DNA of 64,000 bases, from NCBI GenBank assembly GCA_023665245.1, contig JAMPEH010000002.1:62001-126000 (forward strand), given 5' to 3'. Numbering within the stretch: the first letter of the stretch is position 1; each line of letters opens with the position of its first letter. This document shows positions 26,725-36,512 of this stretch, piece by piece. The position numbers and the translations under genes are program-made. The notes below the pieces were generated by a model, which saw nothing but the letters and a program-made list of their open reading frames with translations, searched no databases and was not told where the DNA came from. Source of the DNA: Muribaculaceae bacterium. GTDB lineage: Bacteria > Pseudomonadota > Alphaproteobacteria > Rs-D84.

Positions 26725-27132
26725 ATGAAAAAAACTTTGATATGCCTTATGGGCGGTATTGCATTAACAGGATGTGCATCAATAGTCGATGGTTCAACAC
26801 AAAATATAAATATTGTTCCATCAAATTCAAAAGATAAAGTGAATGCGACGGTTATAACTGAAACAGGTGTACAGGTTATTAAATTGCCAGGTATGATTCA
26901 CACAAAGAAATCTGGTAAGGATATAACAATAAAAATTGATGAAGATGAAAATCCGTGTTATGAAACAAGTATGCAAATAGTATCTAGTTCGCTAAATCCA
27001 TTTATTCTGGGTAATGTTATTACTGGTGGAGTATTTGGTTCAACAACTGATGCTGCAACGGGTGCTGCGTGGAAATATGATGATACAGTCGTTGTGTATC
27101 CAACACGAAAAGATTCATGCAACGTTAAATAA
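26725..27132 (+). CDS. Small lipoprotein behind leader RNA copy 2
   Basis: A 135-residue lipoprotein: signal peptide ending ALTGC (lipobox), then ASIVDGSTQNI, the common start of a family of small lipoproteins. The end has FILGNVITGGVFGSTTDAATGAAW followed by a beta strand VVVYP, the Gly-rich hairpin typical of that family. The ATG at 26725 is preferred to 26719 because of spacing from AAAAGGGA. It is 10 bases before the DUF4105 gene, so the leader RNA would control both. Function unknown. Confidence 0.7.
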   Translation: MKKTLICLMGGIALTGCASIVDGSTQNINIVPSNSKDKVNATVITETGVQVIKLPGMIHTKKSGKDITIKIDEDENPCYETSMQIVSSSLNPFILGNVITGGVFGSTTDAATGAAWKYDDTVVVYPTRKDSCNVK

Positions 27133-27141
27133 TAGCAGGCT

Positions 27142-28671
27142 ATGAAAGGCTTTGTCATATCTGTATTAATTAGTGTGCTGTATATTAATACAGGTGTGGC
27201 AATGCCGTATGATTCTGATATTTGGAAAAATTTGTTGCACTATGACAAAGGGCGCAGTCTGATTAATTCAGATAGCTCTTTTTTCTTGTCAGGTAATGGA
27301 TATAAATTACCGGAATCAGAATATTTTGAAACTATAAATCAATTACAAAATTCAGATTTAATTGGTGATAATTCAATTCAGTGCCGGTATCCAGCACGTA
27401 CACGCTTTATTTTACAACATAATCCAGAACTAAAAATATCACACCAGAATTGTGATGGATATCAAGAATTTATTAACAAGGTGCCAATAGATAAAATAGA
27501 GGTTGCGTTTGCAGCTGAAAATACAATGAGCCCGATGTCAATGATGGGGCACACTTTTTTGATATTATCCGGAACGCATGATGGGCTAAATAGAAAGCAT
27601 GCGTTTGGTTATTCTGCATTTATAAATGATATCAATCCAGCGGGGCTGGTATTTAATGGATTGTTTTTTGGACTAGATGGTGTATACGGGTTGCTACCAT
27701 ATGATGACTATAAATCCAGATATTTATTACAAGAAAATCGTTCTATATGGAAATTTTGCTTGGATTTAACGTCAGAACAAATTGATAGACTAAAAGAACA
27801 TTTGTGGGAACTGAATCAACAACAGATAAAGTATACAATGTTGTTTCATAATTGTAATACTGCGACGGTTAGTTTATTAAAAATTATGAATGATGATTAT
27901 AGCGAAAAAACAATAAAACCTTTTTCGACGCCATTGGAATCAATTCAATATTTATATAATAAAGGATATTTATCAGATATTGCATTAGAACCAACAGATT
28001 CAACAAAGCAAGTAATATCAGAATATGGATTGAATAATATTTTGGATGTACCGCGTCCTATGCGTTTTTCATTGGGATATGAAAAATCAGGTTTATCTTT
28101 TGAATTTTCGCCGGTATATCAGGATATTCGTGATTCAACAGATGCATATTTTGATATGATGGAAAGTAAGATGGGTGCTATGTCTGGCCGAATTATTCAT
28201 GGACATGGTATCGTCTTAGATTCTGTTGAATTTATAAAAGCGCGTTCAATTGTTGATTATCGAATAAACAAGAAATTTTCAAAGTATATTAATATTGGCT
28301 TTGAAAACAGGCCTTTGTCACGTCGTTTCAGATTATATCCAAATGTACAATTCGGGGCTGGGCAGAGTATTCATATAAAACTGGTTCGATTATATTTTTT
28401 GCCAACAGTATCATATAAGTATACAAATAAAAGTAATGTGTATATAACGCCTGAAATCGGTGCAATTTCGCAAATGTCAAATAAAATTAGATTGCTGGTT
28501 TCATATAATTCAAATATAGATATAACAGGCAAATGGAATAAATATGACTTTGTACAGGCCAATATAAGTTATAATCCAACTGGTAGATATGATATTTTTA
28601 TAAATGCAAAATATTATCCAAATATGGGTGATGATTATCGGATATCCGGTGGTGTTGCATTGCATTTTTAA
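27142..28671 (+). CDS. DUF4105-like envelope protein with C-terminal barrel
   Basis: A 509-residue protein with a signal peptide (about residues 1-20). The front half has the DUF4105 pattern: CRYPARTRFI, then ENTMSPMSMMGHTFLIL with its conserved His, then LFHNCNTATVSLL, an NlpC/P60-like Cys-Asn element. The back half (from about 310) alternates like beta-barrel strands and ends VALHF. DUF4105 proteins are thought to be outer-membrane-linked hydrolases, unproven. Ten bases after the lipoprotein gene. Confidence 0.7.
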   Translation: MKGFVISVLISVLYINTGVAMPYDSDIWKNLLHYDKGRSLINSDSSFFLSGNGYKLPESEYFETINQLQNSDLIGDNSIQCRYPARTRFILQHNPELKISHQNCDGYQEFINKVPIDKIEVAFAAENTMSPMSMMGHTFLILSGTHDGLNRKHAFGYSAFINDINPAGLVFNGLFFGLDGVYGLLPYDDYKSRYLLQENRSIWKFCLDLTSEQIDRLKEHLWELNQQQIKYTMLFHNCNTATVSLLKIMNDDYSEKTIKPFSTPLESIQYLYNKGYLSDIALEPTDSTKQVISEYGLNNILDVPRPMRFSLGYEKSGLSFEFSPVYQDIRDSTDAYFDMMESKMGAMSGRIIHGHGIVLDSVEFIKARSIVDYRINKKFSKYINIGFENRPLSRRFRLYPNVQFGAGQSIHIKLVRLYFLPTVSYKYTNKSNVYITPEIGAISQMSNKIRLLVSYNSNIDITGKWNKYDFVQANISYNPTGRYDIFINAKYYPNMGDDYRISGGVALHF

Positions 28672-28674
28672 TCC

Positions 28675-28702
28675 TTGCACGGGGCGTTTTTTAGTTTATA
28701 AT
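28675..28702 (+). promoter_or_regulatory. Promoter of the aspS transcript
   Basis: TTGCAC (28675-28680), 16-base spacer, TATAAT (28697-28702); start expected near 28709. Confidence 0.75.
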
Positions 28703-28708
28703 ACCCAC

Positions 28709-28876
28709 ATGTTTAGGTGCGGTTTTGTGTTGATGTGACTGACAACCACGGAATAAAATACGTACAAGGTAAAGTTATAAATCAGGGTGGCACCGCGCAG
28801 AATATGCGCCCCTGAAATTAAAAAAATATGTTCGGGTGCCGCGATTTTTGTCGGCCCTGGAAACAAAAAAAGGGAC
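28709..28876 (+). promoter_or_regulatory. T-box-like leader of aspS
   Basis: AGGGTGGCACCGCG at 28784-28797 is an exact match to the T-box consensus AGGGUGGNACCGCG. It sits in a proper antiterminator: helix TCAGG/CCTGA (28782-28786 with 28811-28815), a bulge with TGGC, and helix GCGC/GCGC (28795-28798 with 28806-28809). TGGC would pair with a tRNA end GCCA, that is discriminator G, as in tRNA-Asp. An upstream hairpin (28717-28749) exposes GAT and GAC, both Asp codons. The 3' side GCGCCC..GAA can re-pair with TTCGGGTGC (28831-28839), and a later hairpin (GGCCCT/AGGGACC) would hide the ribosome site. Stem I is short. Confidence 0.75.
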
Positions 28877-28880
28877 CAAA

Positions 28881-30650
28881 ATGTTATCATTAAAATCAAA
28901 ATACAGAACGCATACTTGTGGTGAATTGACTGCAAAAAACGTTGGTGAAACGGTGACGTTATCTGGATGGGTTCATCGTAAACGTGACCATGGATCATTG
29001 TTGTTTATCGACCTGCGCGATAATTATGGAATTACACAGTGTGTGTTTGACGGCGGGGACGAGGCATTGGAAAAAGTGCGCCCAGAATCCGTTATTAAAA
29101 TTACAGGCACGGTTGTGGCGCGTGATGCGTCGGCAGTAAATGATAAAATCCCAACCGGTGCCATCGAAGTAAAGGCGGCCGAGTGGGAAGTCTTGACTAA
29201 TTCTGATGTATTGCCGTTCCAAGTGTTTGGTGATGATGATACAGTTGCCGAAGATTTGCGTTTGAAATATCGCTATATCGATTTGCGTCGCGAAAGTCTG
29301 CATCACAATATTTTAATGCGTAATCGCGTTATTAAATTTATGCGTGATAAAATGTGGGAAATGGGATTCTCTGAATTCCAGACACCAATTCTGACCGCAT
29401 CCAGTCCAGAGGGTGCACGTGACTTTATCGTCCCAAGTCGTAATCATCACGGGATGTTCTATGCGTTGCCCCAGGCACCACAACAGTTTAAGCAATTGTT
29501 GCAGATTTCAGGATTTGACCGCTATTTCCAGATTGCGCCGTGTTTCCGTGACGAAGATTTGCGTGCGGACAGATTGCTGGAATTCTATCAGTTGGATTTG
29601 GAAATGTCGTTTGTTGATCTGCCGGATATTCAGGCGGTGGGTAATACTTTAATGCCGGCGATGATACGTGAATTTGTAAAGGATGCAAAAATATGTCCGG
29701 ATATTCCACATATTGCGTTTGACGAGGCAATGCTGAAATATGGTTCTGATAAGCCTGATTTGCGTAATCCTATTATCATCCATGATGTGACGGATGTTTT
29801 CCGTGGGTCTGATTTTGGAATCTTTGCAAACGCAATCGAAAACGGCAGTGTTGTTCGTGCGATTCCGGCACCAAATTCTGCGGACAAGGCACGTTCGTGG
29901 TTTGATAAACTGGGCGACTATGCCGTCAAAGAATTGGGACTGGGTGGACTGGGGTACATCGTGTTTGCAGATGCGCCAAAAGGCCCGGTTGCCAAGAAAT
30001 TAGACGAAGCCCGCATTGCAAAACTGCATGAAATTTCCGGGGATAATTCATCGTTGTTCTTTGTATGTGATGCGCCGGATGTGGCTGCCAAAGCGGCGGG
30101 TAAATTGCGTACCAAATTGGGTGAAGATTTAAGCTTGATTGATGACAAAGAATTCCGCTTGTGCTGGATTGAATCATTCCCGTTCTTTGAAGCAGATGAA
30201 GAGTCACCAACCGGTATCGCGTTTACGCATAATCCATTCTCGTTCCCGATGGCAACGTTGGATGAATTGAATACTAAAAATCCATTGGATATCAAGGCGG
30301 CACAGTTCGACATGGTATTAAATGGTGCGGAAATTTGCAGTGGTGGGTTGCGTAACTTTAACCCAGAAATTATGGTTAAATGTTTTGAAATCACCGGTTA
30401 TCCCGAAGAAACCGTACGTGAAAAATTCGGTGGTATGTACACTGCGTTTCAATATGGCGCACCACCGCACGGTGGATGTGCATTCGGTATCGATCGATTA
30501 GTCCAGATTATGTTGGCAGAACCAAACCTGCGTGCGGTTGTCGCATTCCCGACAAACCAGCGTGGTCAGGATTTGATGATGGGTGCGCCAACAAATGTCA
30601 CCGAAAAACAATTACGCGAGGTACATATCCAAGTACGCAAAAAAGGATAA
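28881..30650 (+). CDS. aspS: Aspartyl-tRNA synthetase
   Basis: A 589-residue class II synthetase. The N-terminal OB-fold (about residues 1-110) has VTLSGWVHRKRDHG, motif 2 lies around CFRDEDLRADRLLEFYQLD, the bacterial GAD insertion follows in the middle, and motif 3 reads GGCAFGIDRLVQIM. The ATG at 28881 matches the usual AspRS start (KYRTHTCGEL) and has AAAGGGACC as ribosome site; an in-frame start at 28836 would lie inside the leader RNA. It charges Asp and, depending on the organism, also Asn tRNA. Its leader looks like a T-box. Confidence 0.96.
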   Translation: MLSLKSKYRTHTCGELTAKNVGETVTLSGWVHRKRDHGSLLFIDLRDNYGITQCVFDGGDEALEKVRPESVIKITGTVVARDASAVNDKIPTGAIEVKAAEWEVLTNSDVLPFQVFGDDDTVAEDLRLKYRYIDLRRESLHHNILMRNRVIKFMRDKMWEMGFSEFQTPILTASSPEGARDFIVPSRNHHGMFYALPQAPQQFKQLLQISGFDRYFQIAPCFRDEDLRADRLLEFYQLDLEMSFVDLPDIQAVGNTLMPAMIREFVKDAKICPDIPHIAFDEAMLKYGSDKPDLRNPIIIHDVTDVFRGSDFGIFANAIENGSVVRAIPAPNSADKARSWFDKLGDYAVKELGLGGLGYIVFADAPKGPVAKKLDEARIAKLHEISGDNSSLFFVCDAPDVAAKAAGKLRTKLGEDLSLIDDKEFRLCWIESFPFFEADEESPTGIAFTHNPFSFPMATLDELNTKNPLDIKAAQFDMVLNGAEICSGGLRNFNPEIMVKCFEITGYPEETVREKFGGMYTAFQYGAPPHGGCAFGIDRLVQIMLAEPNLRAVVAFPTNQRGQDLMMGAPTNVTEKQLREVHIQVRKKG

Positions 30651-30651
30651 A

Positions 30652-30682
30652 AATAACGCCCCATTTGGGGCGTTATTTAATT
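30652..30682 (+). terminator. Terminator of aspS
   Basis: Stem AATAACGCCCC/GGGGCGTTATT with loop ATTT, ending in TTTAATT. Confidence 0.85.
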
Positions 30683-30777
30683 AACAGATAACAAGGTACA
30701 AATAACAAATTAGGTTTATTAACCTGTTAAAAAATAATAATTCCATTCGTATAATTTTAGAAAAAAACGGGTGGGAT

Positions 30778-31125
30778 ATGAGTACGCAAACAGATTTTGA
30801 AAAACTGGTTTATACATTAAATTTATCACCATTTCAGGCGCGTGAAATTTATTTAAATCGTGATTTATACGATATATCACGGATTGAAAAGCGTGGGCCG
30901 GTATTGTTTGTGCCACATCGTGCGTCGTTGATGTCACGTATTGTGCGCCCGCGCCGTGGCGACATTATTGGGCGTGACCGCATGTTTCTGGCGGGGGCGC
31001 AACGCGTTAAAATGTGTGCAGGTGGTTATCATACAGGATGTGTTGGGGTTTCTACATACTATGGCACACCAGATGGGCGCGCAATTATGCGTGACGCATT
31101 TGATGACGCGGTACGTGGTAAGTAG
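30778..31125 (+). CDS. Hypothetical protein
   Basis: A 115-residue soluble protein with ribosome site GGGTGGG. The middle has RRGDIIGRDRMFLAG and CAGGYHTGCVGVSTYYGTPDG. No signal peptide, no known family. Just upstream (30680-30712) lies a weak relative of the four-helix-bundle element repeat. Confidence 0.55.
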   Translation: MSTQTDFEKLVYTLNLSPFQAREIYLNRDLYDISRIEKRGPVLFVPHRASLMSRIVRPRRGDIIGRDRMFLAGAQRVKMCAGGYHTGCVGVSTYYGTPDGRAIMRDAFDDAVRGK

Positions 31126-31172
31126 TGTTTATAAAGATTCTGGCACATATCCAGTGCTACGCAGGTAAATAT

Positions 31173-31201
31173 TTGCAAACGCGAAAATAATCCGATATAA
31201 T
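31173..31201 (+). promoter_or_regulatory. Promoter of leader RNA copy 3
   Basis: TTGCAA (31173-31178), 17-base spacer, TATAAT (31196-31201). The RNA's first hairpin begins 8 bases later, so the 5' end of the RNA can be placed well. Confidence 0.8.
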
Positions 31202-31207
31202 GTGCAT

Positions 31208-31382
31208 GCACAGACGTGTTGTCTGTGTGGGAGTCAATATCCCGTAAAAGGCGTTTTGGGAAACAAAACGATAAATCTCCAACCAAATAGGTTGGAGGGT
31301 TGCGAATATATTGAATAAGCACACTATTCCTTTTAATAGTATTGACCTCCAACCGCTTGGATTTTTCCTGGTGGTTTTTTTG
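31208..31382 (+). promoter_or_regulatory. Pseudoknotted leader RNA, copy 3
   Basis: Hairpin 1 CACAGAC/GTCTGTG (31209-31227); hairpin 2 GGG/CCC (31229-31243); A 31245-31251; an extra hairpin CGTTTT/AAAACG (31252-31270); b0 31277-31284 pairs with B 31290-31297; A' 31329-31335 (7 bp with A); B' 31346-31354 (9 bp perfect with B 31290-31298); terminator-like hairpin AACCGC/GTGGTT (31351-31376) with a T-run. Between B and A' it shares GAATATA and GCACACTAT with copy 4. Followed by a short secreted protein gene. Confidence 0.75.
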
Positions 31383-31398
31383 TTGGGGAAAATCTGCG

Positions 31399-31740
31399 TT
31401 GCGTGTTTTTGTTTTGATGTTTTTATTAATATCATTTAATGTCCATGCGGCACATAAAATGCCGGAACGTGAATATCAAAAAATTCTGTGTCCATATAAT
31501 GCCGAGGTACGCTTGCTGGACGGTACCCGTGTTGATTGTTTAACAGATATGTATGCGATAGAATTTGACTTTGCGTCTAAGTGGGCCGAGGCCTTGGGGC
31601 AATCATTACACTATGCGCGTATGACTGGGCGTAAACCTGCCATATTTTTAATAATCGAACGTGACAGTGATATGCGATATGTCGGGCGTTTGCGACCACT
31701 GTGTGAAAAATACGGCGTGTGGTTAACACTGGTTTATTAA
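31399..31740 (+). CDS. Secreted protein with PD-(D/E)XK-like motif
   Basis: About 113 residues from a TTG start at 31399 (GGGG ten bases before it); an earlier in-frame TTG at 31342 would lie inside the leader RNA. A signal peptide (FVLMFLLISFNVHAA) precedes KMPEREYQ. The core RVDCLTDMYAIEFDFASKW, then EALGQSLHYARMTGRKPAIFLII, has the Asp, Glu-x-Asp and Lys arrangement and the following helix and strand of small PD-(D/E)XK nuclease-like proteins. A nuclease-like fold exported from the cell is unusual. It ends overlapping the convergent AsmA gene by 4 bases. Confidence 0.6.
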   Translation: MRVFVLMFLLISFNVHAAHKMPEREYQKILCPYNAEVRLLDGTRVDCLTDMYAIEFDFASKWAEALGQSLHYARMTGRKPAIFLIIERDSDMRYVGRLRPLCEKYGVWLTLVY

Positions 31741-34214
31741 AACCGATTATGTGTTTTTATAAATGCACGCATGTATGCCGCGTCAAAGTTTGACATTATT
31801 TCTGACAATGAATATCCACGTGACCCGTCTGGTGCGATATCCAGTTGTATTGGGGCAGGTGTTGGTGCCGTGCCACGCATTGTGATATCAAATACTGCGT
31901 TCATCTGGCCGTTGCGTATATCAATCATACCGATTGCATCGGTATGTCTGATTTGCAGTGTTGCCGGTTCGGTTGTTTGAAATACACTGTCAGAATATGT
32001 CCCGATGATATGTGCACTTTTTAATTGTGTTGTACCTGATTCCAGTGCATTTGCCAATGCGTATTCAGCGTTAAATGTTGTTATGTTTTCTGCCGATGCA
32101 TAGAAATCATCAATACCGATACCAGAAATAAATCCGGCATCAATGGTCATGTCGATTGTGCCAGCCATATTATAGGCCAAATCATGGGCAATCATACCAT
32201 GTGTTTTTAAATTTATATCGGCGGTAATCGTCACGTCTTGCAGGTTCAGTGGCATCGTTGGCGATAACAATGGCCCGGTTGTGACAAACCGGTTTACCTG
32301 GATAGATATGTCGTATGCATCTTTATTTTTTTCTATTATCGCCAGTAAATTTCCGCGTGCATTGTCGGTGATAGATAATGCCTGGACGTTTGGTTTTAAT
32401 GAATATGTAAAGTTCTGATATTCATCACCATTGTATATAACATTGTCGGCGGATATAAATACGTTTGATTTTATTTCAAACGGTATGACGATTGGGCTGT
32501 TGGCCAAGAATTGTAATTCATCATAATTATCAATGAATTTTTGATTTATAAATGCATCCAGGTTTAACAGGCCTGTGGTCAGGCGCAGGGCATTGTCTGT
32601 CATGGTGCCTGTAAATTTTTGACCGGCAATTTCAATGGATAAATCTGAAATATTATTTTTATTATACGCACCGGAAATCGTGTATTCTATATCGTTTACA
32701 GACTGTAAATCTAAATCAGGAAACAAATCTTTGATATTTTTACCAGACATATAGAACCGGTTGCCGGACAGTGATAAAAACCATTGGCCAGAACGTGGGC
32801 TAAAATCCATTGTGTCACCACGCCATATGAAATTGCCAATTTCATGTGTCATAAAATCCGGTAAAAAATGAAAGTTAGGATTTAACCACTTTAATGTTTT
32901 ATTACGTGCAAATTCATATTTCGGTGTTGTATTACGTTTATCAATTGTGACCGTGCCACCGATATCTGCAAATGTGAATGCAACACGGCCGCGCCGCCCC
33001 AGATTTGCCAAGTGGCGTGCAATTGTATCATTATCTGGCATATTGTCAGGCGATATTACTGTCACATCAAATGTATCACCGTGCACGGATATACTGCCGT
33101 AAATATTGCCCCATGTAAACTGGGTGCATTGCCAGTTTTCAGGTGTGCCGGAAAATACGCATGTGGCAGGTCGCCCTTCGTATGGCATTTGTATTGTGAT
33201 ATTGTGCGCACCGTTTTTATCAATTGTGCCACCCGTCAAAGACAGATTATCAGCGACAATTTCTTCAATCTTTAATTCATTTGGATTTCCAATCGCGCGG
33301 GCCAATAAGTGATGAAAGTCATATTTGCCAAATGTCATGTCGCCGTACAGGTCTAAATCCAAAATGATATTTTGGAACAAGGCCGATGGTGTCGTTAGAA
33401 ATGAAAAATCAAAATTCAAATCTGTTGCGCGTAATTGAATAATGCGTGTGCCATTTGGTTCTAGATTTATATTTCCGGTGATATTGTCGTTTGCGTATAT
33501 GTCTGAAAATGCAAATCCATATTTGCCATCCCAGTCAAAGTTTGCAGTCATGCGAACACGACCCGGAATTTTTGGTGTTGTAAATTCAAACCAGCGGTTT
33601 ATATCGTTTGTATCAATTGCCATGCGGCCGCGTGCCGTGCCGTCACCATACAGGCCACCATATATTTCTAAATTGTCGTTTTGATTATGGATGTAAAATT
33701 CATTGTCTGAAAAGTCAATGTCATATTTATGTTGGTCGGTGCGGATTGTGCCTGTTATACCACCATCGGATAGTGTGCCACGTACAACCGTATAATCATG
33801 GCCCAAGAATTGTGCGGTTGTGTCGTATATTTCAATATCGTGATTTAATGGTAATGGGGACAGACTGTCTATTTGCAATTTGCCACCATGAATAGATATG
33901 TCACCAGACAGTGGCGCATTTTCAATATCAAATATATTTTTTAACGGCACACGAAATGCAACATTGTTGATTTTGCCCATTGGTATCGTCACATCATGTG
34001 CGACAATTGTGGCGTGACCCAACAGACTGAAATGTACGTCACCGCTGATTGTTGCATCAATACCGGTCTGTTGTAGAATTGCAGATTGAATTTTTGGCTT
34101 TAATTTATTCAGGTTTATCATCGGTGGCACAATAACCACGCCCAGTGCCGATATACCAATGATACCGGTTAACGTCCATAATATACGTCGCTTGAATCTA
34201 GGTTTTAATGCCAT
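31737..34214 (-). CDS. AsmA-family protein
   Basis: An 825-residue protein with one N-terminal membrane segment (about residues 10-30) followed by PPMINLNKLKPKIQSAILQQTG, the AsmA start pattern, and then a very long beta-rich periplasmic part. AsmA-like proteins are built as repeating-beta-groove bridges that help move phospholipids to the outer membrane. The end (MRGTAPTPAPIQLDIAPDGSRGYSLSEIMSNF) fits the AsmA C-terminal region. It is divergent from uvrB. Confidence 0.85.
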   Translation of the reverse strand: MALKPRFKRRILWTLTGIIGISALGVVIVPPMINLNKLKPKIQSAILQQTGIDATISGDVHFSLLGHATIVAHDVTIPMGKINNVAFRVPLKNIFDIENAPLSGDISIHGGKLQIDSLSPLPLNHDIEIYDTTAQFLGHDYTVVRGTLSDGGITGTIRTDQHKYDIDFSDNEFYIHNQNDNLEIYGGLYGDGTARGRMAIDTNDINRWFEFTTPKIPGRVRMTANFDWDGKYGFAFSDIYANDNITGNINLEPNGTRIIQLRATDLNFDFSFLTTPSALFQNIILDLDLYGDMTFGKYDFHHLLARAIGNPNELKIEEIVADNLSLTGGTIDKNGAHNITIQMPYEGRPATCVFSGTPENWQCTQFTWGNIYGSISVHGDTFDVTVISPDNMPDNDTIARHLANLGRRGRVAFTFADIGGTVTIDKRNTTPKYEFARNKTLKWLNPNFHFLPDFMTHEIGNFIWRGDTMDFSPRSGQWFLSLSGNRFYMSGKNIKDLFPDLDLQSVNDIEYTISGAYNKNNISDLSIEIAGQKFTGTMTDNALRLTTGLLNLDAFINQKFIDNYDELQFLANSPIVIPFEIKSNVFISADNVIYNGDEYQNFTYSLKPNVQALSITDNARGNLLAIIEKNKDAYDISIQVNRFVTTGPLLSPTMPLNLQDVTITADINLKTHGMIAHDLAYNMAGTIDMTIDAGFISGIGIDDFYASAENITTFNAEYALANALESGTTQLKSAHIIGTYSDSVFQTTEPATLQIRHTDAIGMIDIRNGQMNAVFDITMRGTAPTPAPIQLDIAPDGSRGYSLSEIMSNFDAAYMRAFIKTHNRF

Positions 34215-34270
34215 TATTCTCTTACTCTCTGTCCCTTGTATTTCGATTATAATGGATTATACTAATAGTT

Positions 34271-36262
34271 GTGAATAAAAAAATATTTAATCTTGAAAGT
34301 GCATATAAACCCATGGGGGACCAGCCGACGGCAATATCTGAATTGACCGCGGGTGTCCGTTCCGGCCGCCGCAGTCAGGTATTGCTGGGGGTGACAGGGT
34401 CTGGCAAAACATTTACCATGGCGAATATTATCGCGAATTTGGGACGACCGGCATTATTAATGGCGCCAAACAAAATTTTGGCCGCACAGTTGTATACGGA
34501 AATGAAGTCTTTCTTTCCACGCAATCATGTTGAATATTTCGTGTCATATTATGATTATTATCAGCCAGAGGCATATATGCCCACCACCGACACCTATATT
34601 GACAAGGATGCATCTATTAATGAACAACTGGACCGTATGCGCCACAGTGCCACACGTGCCATGTTAGAAGAACGCGATGTTATCGTTGTGTCGAGTGTGT
34701 CATCTATCTATGGTATGGGGTCGCCGGAACAGTATTCTGGAATGCGTGTTGTTCTGCATACCGGCGACCAGATTGGTATGGCCATGGTTATGCGGGAACT
34801 GGTGGATATTCAGTATAAACGCAATGATATGGCGTTTGAACGTGGGAACTTTCGTGCACGTGGTGATACGCTGGATGTGTTCCCGTCACATTCGCAAGAC
34901 AGGGGATGGAAATTATCTTTCTTTGGGGACGAGATTGAAGAAATTTGGGAATTTGACACGTTAACAGGTGCCAAGTTGCAAAAGTTAGACCGTATCGCGA
35001 TTTATCCGAACACACACTATGCAACACCAATGCCCAGTATTTTACAGGCCATTGGTCAAATACGCACAGACCTGGATGAACGATTAAAATATTTTCATGA
35101 AAACATGAAATATATTGAAGAACAACGCCTGCGTGAACGCGTGAACTTTGATATTGAAATGATGGAAAGCACGGGAACATGTCGTGGGATTGAAAACTAT
35201 TCACGGTATTTGTCGGGGCGACTGCCGGGTCAACCACCACCAACGTTATTTGAATATCTGCCCAAAGACGCCATTTTATTTATTGATGAAAGTCACGTGA
35301 CCGTACCCCAGATTGGCGCAATGAGCCGCGGTGACCGTGCACGCAAGGAAACGCTGTCACAATATGGATTTCGTCTGCCGGCGTGCATTGATAACCGCCC
35401 CCTGACGTTTGACGAGTGGGATGCATTGCGTCCGCAAACTATATTTGTATCGGCAACACCTGCCGCGTGGGAATTGGAACAGTCTGGTGGTATCGTATCC
35501 GAACAGGTTATACGTCCAACCGGCCTATTAGACCCGATATGCGATGTGCGTCCAACGGCACACCAGGTTGATGATTTATTAGAACAGATAAAGGGTGTCA
35601 CGGGGCGCGTGCTGGTGACGACACTGACCAAGAAAATGGCAGAACAGTTGACAGACTACCTAAATGAAAATGGTGTGCGTGCACGATATTTACACAGTGA
35701 TATTGAAACACTGGAACGTATTGAATTGTTGCGCGATTTGCGCCTGGGGAAATACGATGTGTTGGTTGGAATTAATTTGCTGCGCGAAGGATTGGATGTC
35801 CCCGAATGTGAATTGGTTGCGATTATGGATGCGGACAAAGAAGGATTCTTGCGTTCGACACGTTCACTGATTCAGACAATTGGTCGTGCGGCGCGTAATG
35901 CAAATGGCCGTGTGATTTTATATGCGGACAAGATGACAGATTCTATGAATGCGGCACTGACGGAAACAGCGCGTCGTCGTGAAAAACAGATGGCATATAA
36001 CACCGCGCATGGTATTACACCGACGACTGTATCCAAGGCTGTATTTGCCGAGGTTGGCGACCGCGATGAAAAGACAGATAAAAAGAAACGTTTTGTATAT
36101 GATAAATCCGGTGGCGTTATGGATGCGGAATCCTTGCGTAAACAGATTCGCGATATGACAAAACAAATGCACAAGGCGGCAGAAGACCTGGAATTTGAAA
36201 CGGCCGCAGAACTGCGTGATGCAATTCATAGACTGGAAGACGACTTGCTGTTATTGGAGTAG
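34271..36262 (+). CDS. uvrB: Excinuclease ABC subunit B
   Basis: A 663-residue damage-verification helicase of nucleotide excision repair. Walker A GVTGSGKT lies near residue 39, the beta-hairpin around [11 protein letters not shown], the helicase motifs DESH and [23 protein letters not shown], and a C-terminal UVR domain ([18 protein letters not shown]). It starts with GTG and the expected N-terminus [24 protein letters not shown] at 34248-34253 leaves only about 10 untranslated bases and no ribosome site, so it may be translated almost leaderless. Confidence 0.96.
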   Translation: MNKKIFNLESAYKPMGDQPTAISELTAGVRSGRRSQVLLGVTGSGKTFTMANIIANLGRPALLMAPNKILAAQLYTEMKSFFPRNHVEYFVSYYDYYQPEAYMPTTDTYIDKDASINEQLDRMRHSATRAMLEERDVIVVSSVSSIYGMGSPEQYSGMRVVLHTGDQIGMAMVMRELVDIQYKRNDMAFERGNFRARGDTLDVFPSHSQDRGWKLSFFGDEIEEIWEFDTLTGAKLQKLDRIAIYPNTHYATPMPSILQAIGQIRTDLDERLKYFHENMKYIEEQRLRERVNFDIEMMESTGTCRGIENYSRYLSGRLPGQPPPTLFEYLPKDAILFIDESHVTVPQIGAMSRGDRARKETLSQYGFRLPACIDNRPLTFDEWDALRPQTIFVSATPAAWELEQSGGIVSEQVIRPTGLLDPICDVRPTAHQVDDLLEQIKGVTGRVLVTTLTKKMAEQLTDYLNENGVRARYLHSDIETLERIELLRDLRLGKYDVLVGINLLREGLDVPECELVAIMDADKEGFLRSTRSLIQTIGRAARNANGRVILYADKMTDSMNAALTETARRREKQMAYNTAHGITPTTVSKAVFAEVGDRDEKTDKKKRFVYDKSGGVMDAESLRKQIRDMTKQMHKAAEDLEFETAAELRDAIHRLEDDLLLLE

Positions 36263-36266
36263 GCAA

Positions 36267-36512
36267 ATGGAAATAAATAAAAAAGAAATATTTAAAATAA
36301 ACGGGGTTTATACATCGGCATTGTGGAAAGATTGGTATGCGGCGGAGTTTTTGGTGCACCGCGACGGACATGTTTTCAGATTGCGCATCCCGTATAAGAC
36401 AAAGGTGCGTGCGCAACAGATGGTGCAATATTTGAAAGGAAATATGTCAAAGGCACCTGCGCCGGATTACGAACCACATATTCACATAATCAAAAATGGA
36501 CGTGTAAGATAA
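36267..36512 (+). CDS. Small hypothetical protein between uvrB and tsaE
   Basis: An 81-residue protein from ATG 36267, four bases after uvrB; its stop overlaps the tsaE start by one base, so it is part of this operon. It has YAAEFLVHRDGHVFRLRIPYKTKVRAQQM, with mixed strand and helix, and many basic residues. Unknown family. Confidence 0.65.
   Translation: MEINKKEIFKINGVYTSALWKDWYAAEFLVHRDGHVFRLRIPYKTKVRAQQMVQYLKGNMSKAPAPDYEPHIHIIKNGRVR

Noticed and set aside
28836..28880. The upstream in-frame start of aspS
   Set aside because: It lies inside the T-box leader, has no ribosome site, and adds 15 residues not found in AspRS.
31737..34214. Open frames on the + strand inside the AsmA gene
   Set aside because: They are short shadows without ribosome sites; the long - strand frame with clear AsmA features explains the region.
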